Shown here: positions 1 to 10,866 of the stretch, piece after piece
Position numbering within the stretch: the stretch's first letter is position 1
How the letters are laid out: each line of letters opens with the position of its first letter
Assembly (NCBI RefSeq): GCF_020921035.1
Contig: NC_063152.1
Location: 27,899,903 to 27,963,902, forward strand
Direction: 5' to 3'
DNA length: 64,000 nucleotides
DNA from: Rhodamnia argentea
Taxonomy: Eukaryota > Streptophyta > Magnoliopsida > Myrtales > Myrtaceae
Translations under genes and position numbers: made by a program
Notes under the pieces: model-generated
Databases searched by the model: none
Told to the model about the DNA's origin: nothing
Seen by the model: the letters and a program-made list of their open reading frames with translations, nothing else

Positions 1-2555
1 GTTAGTATTCTTGAAGTGATAAAGGGCAAGTTCCTGTGCTTAGCAGGAATTACAGTCCAAACTACAGATAAGCATAACAAAACAGGGCGAAAAACTTACA
101 CCCTAGGAGCAAAAGAAGCTCGACTCTAACAAAGTCTTGCTAGTGAGCTTCAGAAAAAAAGGCTGTTTAGGAAGGAGAAAGACTGACTTGCTCTTTGCCA
201 TCATTTGCTGAGATTCCTTATGTAATATTGTCTTTATTAAGTAATCCAAACAGAAACACAAACAGGGTTGCTATCATGTTGAATGGATTCATCCTGAGCT
301 GTAACTTTACAGGAGGTGTACACCCCCAAAATGGACTCTTTTGAGAGACCAAGGAGATAACTCATCTTCCAGCCCATTTCCCACCATTTTGTGTGCTAAC
401 TGACATCGTTGGCAGAGGAATTAGGAAATTATGAAGATTCGGAGAAATGGTACGTAGAGACATTCAAACACCAGCCTCTGCTCTCCCCCATACAGCTTCT
501 CTTTAATTTAAAAGTGCTTATATTTACTTCACTTTTGTCTCCTACTTCATCCTTAACGCTGTATTTTTCTGTGGATAACACGTAACATGGTGCAACTGAC
601 TTGAAAAATAAGCATTCGAGACTTCGTCTTCAAACTGTGAATGAAAGTACCTTAAGGCCATAATCAGGTGAGAATAATGACAAGCATGGCAGCTTGATCA
701 TTATTCCACACGACTGAAATACCATGCATGGCGAAGCAATTGAAAAACCAGATTTGCCATTCATGGTAGGCCAAGACATCCCTTGCATAACAAGGAAGAG
801 GATTCCAATAAAAGGAAGCCACAGACCATATTCTTTTCCCCTGTGAGTTTCCTTAATGTACATATTCAGAGAAATGCTGACCATCATTCGTAATGGTATG
901 TGGATTCTGAACAGCTATACAGGCTGAACCTATAAGATAGCAACTACAACTCAAGAAGAAAATAACAAAGATCATTGCACAAACCTGGTATATCACCATA
1001 CTGCACCCACACAAAAATTCATCAAGAGACAAGTACAACACAGTGGAAGTTGAGTACATAAGCATTTTTTTTGAGTCAATCTAATTGACAAAGCTGGTCA
1101 ACATGCTTGTGTATCTTGACAAGCTTCGTCTGTTTGATGTTACAGTGAAAGTTTTTATAACCTAACAACAAATTACAATGACAACAAAATAGCATGTTAA
1201 TTCTCAATGAGAATTGGGGGTCTACCAAGAGCTTCCAGTAGATGCATCTTGGATTCAGAGAAACTAGGTAATACACGTTTGTTTATAAATGGGTAAAACC
1301 ACTTTTCTCCGTATCCTGGGAATCTCGCTGATAGAAGAAATCCACCTAATATTTCTTCGTTCAAATTAGCCAACATATACCTACAACAAGCTTAAAGCCT
1401 TAAACTACATATAGTTGCTTCCATATAGTTCAATTGCACAAAAGTCTACAACCAGGAAGATCCACAATGGATATTTCTTTGGCTACACAGAATCTCAACC
1501 ATAATCAGCTAAAGAACATGTTGCTTTCATGATACACTCCCTAGCAAACAAAAAAGAGTCGGCTCATACCAGTTACCGCTGACGAGACATATAAATGAGT
1601 TCAACCAAACTGGAACTTATGAAACTCCACATAAGAATTTCAATGAAGCAGACCATCACATAGACAGTGGAACATCATCATCATGACCAAAATCACATAG
1701 GAGATGGTCTTACCACATAAAATCCTACTAAATAGTTTCGCAGAAACAGATACTGCCCACACTCTAGCCCATTCAAATAGAGTAAGTCCCTAGACATATA
1801 TTGGAAATCAGTATATTTATTACCAAAATGGCAAATGAATCCCACTGATAACTGATGAACTCAATCAACTCTTTTGTTTTTTTTCCCTCACAGATAGACC
1901 TAACATAACACCTTCAATGCATACAGCTTCCCAGCAGACTGCTAGGTAACATGTACGAGCCAAAAGCAAAAACATCACAGCAAGCGATATATGCTAGTGG
2001 AGATATAGCCGTAAACTCAGCAGCTGTAGTAAAATTCAAAACCTGAAACAGCAAAAATGTCTGTAATCTACGCCTGAAAATAATTGCTGTGATCAGCTAG
2101 AATCAGAACCATGAGAATGTCATTGTCTTCGCCCAGAGAAACTCAACTCTTATCTCACCACGTGATTACGAGGATGTCCATCGGCATGGGATGCCAAAAC
2201 CAGCCCACGTAGTAATAAATTCAAATGCAGACGGCTACCCATCTGAGAATATTTAGCGAGCATTTAAGCTCAATTGTCATGATTCTGAATATAAACGGTT
2301 CAGCTTTCATTCATTTAGGGGCAGAAATCTAGCAGCAACATCCAGTTCCGGTCTGAAAATGGAAAATCGTAACACAGCAAGGACATCTAGCTAGACAGCC
2401 CGAAAGCCACAGCTCTCTATCTACACAACACTTGACGACGAGCATCAGACAAAGCAAAATTACATCTTTCTCGTTTATTTGTTCACCAGAATTCAACAGG
2501 AAACGACCCTTTGAACGGAGGATGTAAACACAATGGATCGGAGGGGAAACCAAAG
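1..2555. other. Left flank without a recognisable gene
   Basis: AT-rich DNA with only short open frames on both strands. Two minus-strand frames (630-887 and 853-1065) look hydrophobic but overlap each other, lack a recognisable domain and have no support as exons. The part next to the small minus-strand gene, down to roughly 2,300, is probably its 3' untranslated region. I see no tRNA, organellar fragment or terminal-repeat element here. Confidence 0.5.
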
Positions 2556-2828
2556 CTAATTAGTGAGGCAGGGGGTGGGGGTGGGGGTGGGGATAGGGGT
2601 GGAATTGCCGGCGGTGGGAAGGGGCTCGTGAGAGATGGGCTTGTTAAGCATGAGAGGACGGTGGTCCTTGGACTCGTCGTCGTCGTCGAGATCGGTGGTG
2701 CTGAGGTTGATGCAGGAGCACCTCTCGAGGGAGGCGAAGAAGGCGGAGGCGACGCTGGTGCCCACCCAATTGGCCATCCTGTCCAGCTTCTCGCACGACA
2801 TGAATCCGCAACCGTTCTCTTGCTGCAT
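2556..2828 (-). CDS. Small plant protein of unknown function, 90 residues
   Basis: Single open frame starting [18 protein letters not shown] and ending [10 protein letters not shown]. Residues 1-45 are Cys-containing and look like a conserved plant module (two Cys in GCGFMSC, two more in ERCSC). An acidic run (DLDDDDES) follows, then a Pro/Thr tail. There is no signal peptide or clear membrane segment. I believe short proteins with this N-terminus occur across flowering plants, but I know no function. The ATG lies just downstream, in the direction of transcription, of a CT-rich leader (the GA microsatellite near 2,928-2,941), which is usual for plant 5' leaders. The region encoding the Pro/Thr tail is a very regular G-run on the plus strand. 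An intron and a further exon to the left cannot be excluded. Confidence 0.6.
   Translation of the reverse strand: MQQENGCGFMSCEKLDRMANWVGTSVASAFFASLERCSCINLSTTDLDDDDESKDHRPLMLNKPISHEPLPTAGNSTPIPTPTPTPCLTN
2571..2594 (+). repeat. Regular G-run array (potential G-quadruplex)
   Basis: Four runs of four to five G separated by single T bases, followed by further G-runs (GGGATAGGGG). It lies opposite the coding strand of the small minus-strand gene and encodes its Pro-Thr repeats, so the G-runs are on the template strand of that gene. Confidence 0.6.
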
Positions 2829-3433
2829 CTTCCTCCTCCTCCTCCTCCTCCTTCTCAGGCGATGTGGGATCAGGGCCCGATCTGAGACTTTGGGGAAAGC
2901 GAACCGATTATGGTTGGAGGGAGGGAGAGAGAGAGAGAGATGAAGAAATGAGCGCTTGGCCAGCGGACGGTTGATTGATTCCGAGTCTTTTGTCGTTTTT
3001 CCCGGTATAATTTATAATTTGCTTTTCAACGCATTTATGATCAGTATTGCTACGACACTCAATTCATTGGAAATTAGAATGTCTGTTAACAAAACTTTAA
3101 TAAACAATTATGTAGTGAATCACTTGCATGAATCTGGATTAATTTGGACCATAGTTCTACATTTAAGGCAAGTGAACTCCTTCGTATTGATTAACACAAG
3201 ATTTTCATTTTTCTGTCTTTAAATTTGAACGTTTTTCTCACTCGAGTTCTTGGACTCAAGTTAACTTTTTCGACCAAGATTTCTCCCTCCCGCTGGCCCC
3301 AAACTTGGTTTATCGGTCATGCTGTATCTTTGATGGTCGATAAGAGTATAATGTGGAATGCTTGAGTACAATCCTTCCTTCCAAATCCGAATATGAATAA
3401 TCATTTATGTCGTGTCTTTTGAAGTTAAGAATC
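2829..3433. other. Promoter side of the small gene, no other feature seen
   Basis: It contains the GA/CT microsatellite at 2,928-2,941 and then AT-rich sequence up to the edge of the copia remnant. No gene or repeat recognised. Confidence 0.4.
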
Positions 3434-5274
3434 TTAGAAGAACAAAGATGTTCGATTCTTGATCTCAACGTACAATTATTGAGATGATTATCACTATTTA
3501 AATATAGGACTTCGCTTTTTTTGCTCTTCGTTTGGCTGAAAAACTCTCAAACAATGTGTTGTGATCATTTTACTCACTATGGGTCCCACCTTTCACCATT
3601 TGTTTTTTCGTTTTCTTCTTTTGCGATTCCCACTTTCTTTTATCTTCATCTTTCTCCCTCCTTTTACTTTCTTTTCTTAGATGTTTAAGATGGTTTTTGC
3701 ATCATATTTCGTAGTGGGTGCTAGATAAATTGATTAAATTTGGAGTTTTGGTTAATGTTGAGTAATGTGGTAATTTTTCCTTGTGATTGGATCGGGGTCA
3801 ATGAAGAATGAAGGTGTACTTTTTTTAAAAAAAAATTCTTCTATCATCTCTTCTTCTTTTATGTCTGGGAAAAGTGGGTATTAATTCATTCTTTGTTTAC
3901 TGTTGAAACTGATTAAACTTAATGCTTTTTAGGATCGCTAGTGAGGAATTTTGGCATTCCTGAGTTTTTCTCCTTGTGGGGATTCTATTTTGCTTTCACC
4001 AAGTGAAAAAAGAGGTTTATTGTTGTCGCAAATTAGGTGTCAACAATCATCCCACTAACGATTAAACTTATTGTTTTCTTTGATCCTATTAGGATAGAGC
4101 ATGCATTTGATTTTTTGAGTGGATTTTGATTATTCTTATCATTGAAAATTTCCCCGGACTAATTTGTTTGACATCTTTTTTTTTTTTTTACAATCTATTG
4201 CAGAATGATTTCAAGATGCACGTTTGATATCTCCCTATACTAATGGTCTAATTATGGTTCGATTCAAGCACCGGATGAATGTTTTTTTTTTTTTCAAAGA
4301 GATGTCGGTGTTCGTCTCATTTGAGTAGGTTAATTGAAACTATTTACCATTTTGTTTTCAGTTCTTGAGAAAGTGAAAAATCAATGGGCACGTCATCATA
4401 TGCGTTTTCGGATAGTCGCCGGTAAAGTCTATTAGTGGCGGTGCATAATATGGTTGGTCCCCTACTCTATATTGTATTGGGTTGATTTTGAATAGGGAAA
4501 GGGCTTCCAATTGTTGCTCAGCCACCAATTAGACCGAGAAAACATCATTCGACTGACATGTGCTTTTACGGAGGTAGTTATGGTAGCATTTTCTCTAAAT
4601 GAATTGTTGGCATACTTAGGCAGCTTTTTTTCCGTGCATTTTTGCTTTCAATTTACCAACGGCCTACTTTATTGTCTTCTACGTAGGGTTATTCCACGTA
4701 GGCAGTTCAGACCAGCATCATACATTCTTGACATGGAACCCCGCAAGAGACATGCTTTTAACCTTAAATCCCATGCAGATGAAAGTGAGGAGATTATCTT
4801 TTGTCTTAGTTTTTGTGGACATCGCATTGGTTGCAATCCTCTTTCTCGCATATCTATTTTGTATAATAGACTTCTTTTCACACCTACGTATTGGATTCCC
4901 GCACCTGCAATGTCGTCTTGGAGGCGAATCTCAGGTGCGACAATAACTATCTCGACAAGAATCCTCCACTTGGAGGCCACCTCACAACCTTAAATCCCAT
5001 GGACTCTTGCACTCTACATCGTCCTCAACTCCATGCCATGTTTTTACAAAAAAGCTTGGAAGGGGGAGCTATAAGAGAGAAATAAAATTACGGCAAGAAA
5101 GAGAAAGAGAGAACGATGAAAACCAAAGAAAGTGGGACCTGCAGCAATAGAACCAAAAAAAAAAAAAAACACCAAGAATAATAATAAAGAGATCATCATA
5201 TTACAAAAGTTATAAATCCCTTGATTCTAGCATTTGTAATTTTGATTGATGTATCCAAATTCTTCTACCTTGAT
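3434..5274 (-). repeat. Left LTR (3' LTR of the element), interrupted
   Basis: Bases 3,434-3,507 match the outer part of the right LTR (agaacaaagatgtt, then ctcaacgta, then ttgagatgatt). Bases about 5,172-5,274 match its remainder (aataataaagagatcatcat and onward to the polypurine tract). The DNA between has no counterpart in the right LTR. Confidence 0.65.
3508..5171. mobile_element. Probable insertion nested in the left LTR
   Basis: About 1.66 kb separates the two LTR-matching parts. Near its ends are imperfect inverted copies: roughly 3,622-3,665 (with tcccactttctttt) and the reverse complement of roughly 5,095-5,142 (with gtcccactttcttt), about three quarters identical by eye over some 40 bases. 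That would fit a small non-autonomous DNA transposon. No transposase frame is visible, and a deletion in the right LTR is an alternative explanation. Confidence 0.35.
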
Positions 5275-5287
5275 ACTCCCCCTCAAA
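5275..5287 (-). other. Polypurine tract of the copia element
   Basis: On the minus strand this reads TTTGAGGGGGAGT, the usual copia polypurine tract just before the 3' LTR. It fixes the inner edge of the left LTR. Confidence 0.7.
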
Positions 5288-5490
5288 TTGGCAATGCAAG
5301 AATACCAAATTCCCAATTTGCGACATAAGTTTCCAATGTACTCCTAGACAAGGGTTTTGTGAAGACCTCGACACTGGATCGAGCAACTGTTCATCGCTTC
5401 TTAGCACTCCATGAGAAACTGTTGCTACCTAAGACAGTACAAACTTCAATAGTTGATCATCGAGTCAAGGGACAACTTGTCCAATTTGCA

Positions 5491-8400
5491 TCACAAAAAG
5501 CATTCAAGATTTACATGCCTCGATCCGTTGTGCCGCTGACATAAATAAAATGCGCTCAATTTGAAAATGGCCCACACTAGGTTGATGCATGAATTGATAG
5601 ACAAAATTGACTCCATATGAAATATTCGGTTATGTAATTGTGAGATATTGAAGAGCTCCAACGATACTTCGTTACAGTGTAGAATTCGAATTAGTGTTGC
5701 ATCCGCACTAAAATGAGAGCTAGTGGCCATAGGTGTGGAAACCGACTTACAGCCCTCCATTTGTGCACATTTAAGAATTGATAAAGCATATTGTTGTTGG
5801 CACAGATAAAGACCACTGAGAATATCTCAACTTCCACACATAGAAAATAGGGTGATGGCCTCATTTCATTCATTGCAATTTCGCTACTCAACTAGAGATG
5901 AACCCATCAAGCAATTTTGGATCATCGCATGTAATGATCATGCCCATCCGCGTATGAAAATAAAGTTGGAATGCCACGATCCGATTTTTGAATAAATAAT
6001 GAAGGATTCGAAATGCTGCAAAAAAAATCGCATGCCAAAAGAATTGAGCTACATTGATCAAACCATGCTCTTGGTACTTGTCTGAGGCCATACAAAGCTC
6101 TCTCCAGTTTGCAAACATGAGACAAGTGATTTTCGTCCTCAAAACCGGGCGATTGCTCCATATGAACAAGCTACAATAAGAAAATCCATATAAGAAGGTA
6201 TTTTTAATATCTAATTCTTTAATGGGCCAACCTTTAACAGCAGCATGGTGAGGACCGCTCTTATGCTTCCTGGTCGAACAACCGGCGAGAATATCTCAAG
6301 GAAATCTACTCTTGGTACTTGAATATATCCATTGGCAACCAATCTTGCTTTTAATCATTCTAATGTACCATCGGCCTATAACTTAGACTTAAAACCCATC
6401 TACATCCCACAACATTACTATTTGAAGGACATGGAACAAGAGTCCAAGTTTTATTCTGATGTGATGCCTCGAGTTCCTCTTTCTTTACCGCCGACCACCT
6501 TGGATGCTTTAAAGCGGGGTGTACATTGTTCGGCTCCTTCGGTATAAACTCCATCATATGAAAATTGGCATATTTTGGATTAGGCTTCACAATCACAACA
6601 CGTGCTCGAGAAACCATTGAATGATTTTGAGTAAGTGAATGTGCTACTGAAGAGTTATGAAGACCATCCAAGGAGGAATATTCATTTGCCAAATTGCATG
6701 GAGAATCAAGCGGAGCACCAGATGAGTCACCAATTTCAACATGATTTTGGCGAACATGTGATTCACTATTGACTTCATGAAAATTATCCCAAGTTGCAGA
6801 ATTCAATAAGTCATCATACGGTTGATCCGAGTTAGCAGAGAACGCACCTTATTGCAATACAAAGGTGAAAATTTTGAGTCGGATGTTAGAGTGTCTTCAT
6901 TTGGCCAACTTATAAATTCATATATCCCCACTTTATCACTTTGATCCTGAAATAATGAGATGAGCACAAGATAGGGAAATACGGTCTCATCAAAGACGAT
7001 GTGCCATCGGATGTAAATTCGACCAGTCGGAGGATAGATACATCATGTTCCTTATGGCGATCACTGTAGCCGAGAAATAGACATGGTAACAACGGAGGAT
7101 CAAACTTATTCTTAGTGTAGTCCCTAAGATAAGGAAATCACCTACAACCAAAAACTCTCATAAAACTATAATCTGATTTTCTGCCAGATAAGAATTCATA
7201 AGGTGATGTTTAACACCCTTGTAGGAAGTTGAGTCAAGAGAAAAATTGCCATTTGAAAGCTTTCGACCGGGTACTTTTTAGGAATTTCGCTTCAATAAGC
7301 ATCATCAAGCTAATTTCACATATTTTGCCTATGTTTTCACTTGACAACTCCATTATGTTCCGGAGAATTTGGGCAAGTTAATTAACAATCCCATTCTTTT
7401 GCAAGTGGATCAAGAAATATGCTCGGATTGAAAGATTTTAATAAGCCCTTCAAAGCGCATTTCCAAATATTTCTCAAATTTGAGAAAACATGCATAAAAA
7501 TCAGATTGTTGCCATAATGGAAACAACCAAGTATATAGCGTATGATCATCCACAAAGCAAACATAGTACTGAAACCTTTGAAATGAGGTTATCGGAACAT
7601 TTCCCCACAAATTACAATGTATCTTTTCAAAAGACTTAGTAGTACTAGTTTCGGAAGGCCAAAAAAGAAGTTTAGATGCTCGCCTCCTTTGACAACTACT
7701 TCACATGATAGTAGGTTTATTCAAAGTAGTAACGGTAATATCGCCTTTATTTTGCAATCGTCGATTGTGGACGTCCCAACCTTTTATGCCAGGTCCTTTC
7801 ATCAACTTTCCCGAACCAGTTTGAGAATAGTCCTTCTTTTGGCACCTTTAAGGTACATAAATCATATCCTTTATCACAAAATCAGTGTCAGAAAACTCAA
7901 AATTTAGAGGATATCAGTTATAAAATGGCTCACTGATAATAGATTATTTTTCATATGATGAACAAATAGAACATTTTTTAAGTCAACACTCACTTGGCCC
8001 AAATTGATTTGAGCATCACTAGTATGGAAATATCAAGTGAATCACCATTTCCAACCATAACACTATCTTTTCCCATATATGGTCATAAGTTGAAAAGGTT
8101 ACCTTCATCTCCGGTCATATGATTTGAAGCTCTAGTATTAGTGAACCATTTTGAATCCCGACTTTGTTGAGCAATAAGTGTAGCAAATGCTTTTGGCACA
8201 TATGATTTTGCTTGTTCCTTTCCCAAGCTTATCAATCTTTTTTTGATCGAATTGTGGCTTCCTTGCGAATGCATAAAATCAGCCCGAGAATTTCTTATTC
8301 TTGGACTGTTGAGAGAAAACCCCCTCCCATGCAAAGAAAAATTAAGTTGTTGGAATTGTTTTCCCTCCTTATTGCTCTTAAAATTGCTTCTCCGACCAAA

Positions 8401-8907
8401 GAAAGCCGTCAAAGCATAAGAGAGCTTTTATTTGTCAGCCAACTCTCAAAGCTTGCAATTGTGAAATCAAATCAGAGAATATTGGCATTGGAGGTTTCTA
8501 ACATGGAGATTGTGAATGAATCATATTGATCACCTAAGCCATTCAAAACAAAGAGACCCTTCTTTTTATCCTCGAGAGGACATCCGATAGCGGATAATTA
8601 ATTAAAATATTTTTGAAAAGTACCAAGATACTCGTGAAGAGATGAAAAATTATCTTTATGGTTTGGATTTGTAGAGAAATTGAAACTTCACGTGCCTCTC
8701 ATACCTAGGCAAAATGTTTTGTAAAGCTAACCACACCTTAGCACATGTTTTCAAGTCTACTACTTGAGCAAGAACTTCTTCAGAGAGCGTCGCAATAATC
8801 CATCCCCGCATAAGGCGATCCGACCTCTTCTGTAGTAAAAACTTTGGATTTGTCACTTCCTCTAATTTTTCTCCACTAGTAGAGGATGTGATTGTTGGAC
8901 TCGACAT
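5491..8907 (-). pseudogene. Broken copia gag-pol remnants
   Basis: Recognisable pieces on the minus strand, in element order, are as follows. Gag at 8,907-8,656 (RLMRGWIIATLSEEVL, VWLALQNIL). Protease at about 8,160-8,083 (WFTNTRASNHMT; the usual D-S/T-G catalytic triplet is lost). Integrase core at 7,610-7,382 and its C-terminal part at 7,092-6,910 (LFLGYSDRHKEH). Reverse transcriptase at 6,806-6,360 (NKTWTLVPCPSNSNVVGCRW) and 6,161-5,922 (LERALYGLRQVPRAWFDQ; the YVDD box is degenerate as YADG). RNase H region at 5,760-5,491 (CKSVSTPMATSSHF). Frames change between pieces and many stops intervene, so the element is dead. Confidence 0.85.
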
Positions 8908-9085
8908 CTAATACTCCCCATCAATGAATCCCACAAGATCCTAACTTTCAATTAGTACAAGCATTCTCCAACGGGAATAGTTTGTTTGTGTCAGGTTTAG
9001 CGACACAAAATTGCTAATTTTCAAAGATGAGGGATATGGACATTTGGGGAAGCCATGGTTGTGGATCGATTTCTTTCAAAAATAT

Positions 9086-9097
9086 GCTTTGATACCA
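9086..9097 (-). other. Primer binding site of the copia element
   Basis: On the minus strand this reads TGGTATCAAAGC, the complement to initiator methionine tRNA used by most plant copia elements. It directly abuts the right LTR. Confidence 0.75.
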
Positions 9098-9321
9098 TAA
9101 GAGAACAAAGATGTTTGATTTCTCAACGTATAATTGTTGAGATGATTTTCACCGTATAAAGATATTTCAAATTATATTTCGTAAGAAAATAATACAACAA
9201 TAAAAAATAACAATAAAGATATCATCATATTACAAAAGTTATCAATCCATTGATTCTAACATCTCCAAAAATCATCGTTTGTGATTTCGATTGATATATT
9301 CATATTCTTCTCTCTTGATTG
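9098..9321 (-). repeat. Right LTR (5' LTR of the element), about 224 bp
   Basis: It lies between the primer binding site and flanking DNA and matches both halves of the interrupted left LTR. The outer edge is estimated from where similarity to the left LTR ends (cttctctcttgat). Confidence 0.65.
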
Positions 9322-10866
9322 ATAATTAATGCCTTTAAATCAAACGTTAAAAACTTGAATGCAATGTTTGTTGGAGTTTGTTTGCAAAACGAATAAAATG
9401 TGCCATTTTCCAAGCCCACATAAAATGAAAAGAAGAAAGTCTTTTTATTAGTTAGAAAGCTATTATAGTCTTTCAAAATAAAGAAATGGACAAGTAGGCT
9501 ATACCCCACTATACTCGCATGCTAGTGCGCGATTATTAGGCACACTTTGTACGCTTTCACGATCGCGGTTCAAAATTGGCACTATTCAGCAATTATTTTT
9601 TTATTTCATTTTCAGTATTATTTTTATTAAATTTATTTTCGAATTTTAATTAGTTAATTATATCCAATGGTTGCAACTTTTCAAACATAATTATTCTTTG
9701 GACATGAAGAGGTGCATCCGAATTAACTGTTCTTCAGATACGAAGATGTGCGTCCCAATTGATCGTTTTTCGAACACGAAGAGTTGTGTCCGCATTACAG
9801 TTTTTAAAACATGAAAAGTTATCTTCTTTCTATTATTATATATTGAGAAATTCTATTCAGTTTTAGTACTTCAATTTTTAGAACTTTCAATTTCCCTTTT
9901 TTTTATAAAAAGAAACATAACCTTCTTTTCCAATTGTTTCTTTTGAGAGATCCTAGAGAAATATCATAATTGCTATCTGTTATTCTCATTGAGATTTTGT
10001 TATATTAGCAACGTTGTTGGTCAAACAAATCCTTAAAGAGAGTGTTATTACTCGTCAAAGTGTTGTTATCCCATTCTCGACGAAATTTCGCAACAATATT
10101 CATGTTGCGAAATCACATTGCTCAATGTCCGATTGCAGTCTTCGTTCTATAAGTCTATAATCTCAAGCGTTAGTTGAGCATAACGGTGTGAGACTCTTAG
10201 TAGTTTTAACAAACACATTAATTTTAGCTTACATTATTTGGAGTCAGAAGGACTTCAACAACGCTAGTTTAATATTTTGATTGAATAAATTAAAAGTTAA
10301 AGGTTCGGCGAAAATCTTTGATATTTATAATTGACAATGTTTTTATAGGATTTTCATTAGGTCAATTGCTAGTACAAAAGCTTTTTACACATTCACCATT
10401 AGATTAGTACAATGTGTACTTGAAGATGATTGAGCAACCAAACCAACCAAGGATGAAAAGTAATTATCATTATTTTCACCTTTTTGAAAGGTTTTAAGCG
10501 ACAATAGTAAATTTACCCAGGCAAAAAATAATTATCAATCTATCATCGGTCGAATTTTTATTTTTATTTTTACGGATGACATAATATTTGTTAGTTCTTC
10601 GATTATAATTAGAAAAGTAATTATGATTACTTTCTACAAGAAATGAGAACTAGTGAAAACCCTTTTTTTTTTGGGTCGAAAAACCCAGTTGAAAAGGTGC
10701 TGTAGTTTTCTTTTCCTTTATCCTTTTTTTGTTTTTATTACCGACAGTTGAGTGATGTGAATCCCAGGAAAATACATATGTTTTGGCGCTGCTGGTGCTG
10801 GGAGGTGCAGTAGATCATCCTTCACCTTCACCTTCACCTTCACCTGATCCCCGACGGCTGACGACG
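9322..10866. other. Intergenic DNA and 5' leader of the Rav1-like gene
   Basis: AT-rich, with no gene seen. The last 250 bases hold a hexamer repeat of ccttca at about 10,819-10,844, just before the Rav1-like start codon, probably in its leader. Confidence 0.5.

Larger units (their letters stand above)
3434..9321 (-). mobile_element. Decayed Ty1/copia LTR retrotransposon
   Basis: Read on the minus strand the order is right LTR (9,321-9,098), primer binding site, gag, protease, integrase, reverse transcriptase, RNase H, polypurine tract and left LTR. That order (integrase before reverse transcriptase) is the copia type. Every coding part is broken by stops and frameshifts. The two LTR copies agree in stretches such as the ATCATCATATTACAAAAG segment, but the left one is interrupted by about 1.6 kb of unrelated sequence. 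I could not fix the target-site duplication, so the outer ends are uncertain by about 10-20 bases. Confidence 0.8.

Noticed and set aside
630..1276. Three overlapping minus-strand open frames with hydrophobic stretches
   Set aside because: They overlap one another, have no recognisable domain, no splice partners and no start context; they fit chance frames in AT-rich DNA.
4511..4993. 160-codon plus-strand frame inside the copia LTR insertion
   Set aside because: An overlapping minus frame is as long. The sequence has no known domain and lies in repeat DNA.
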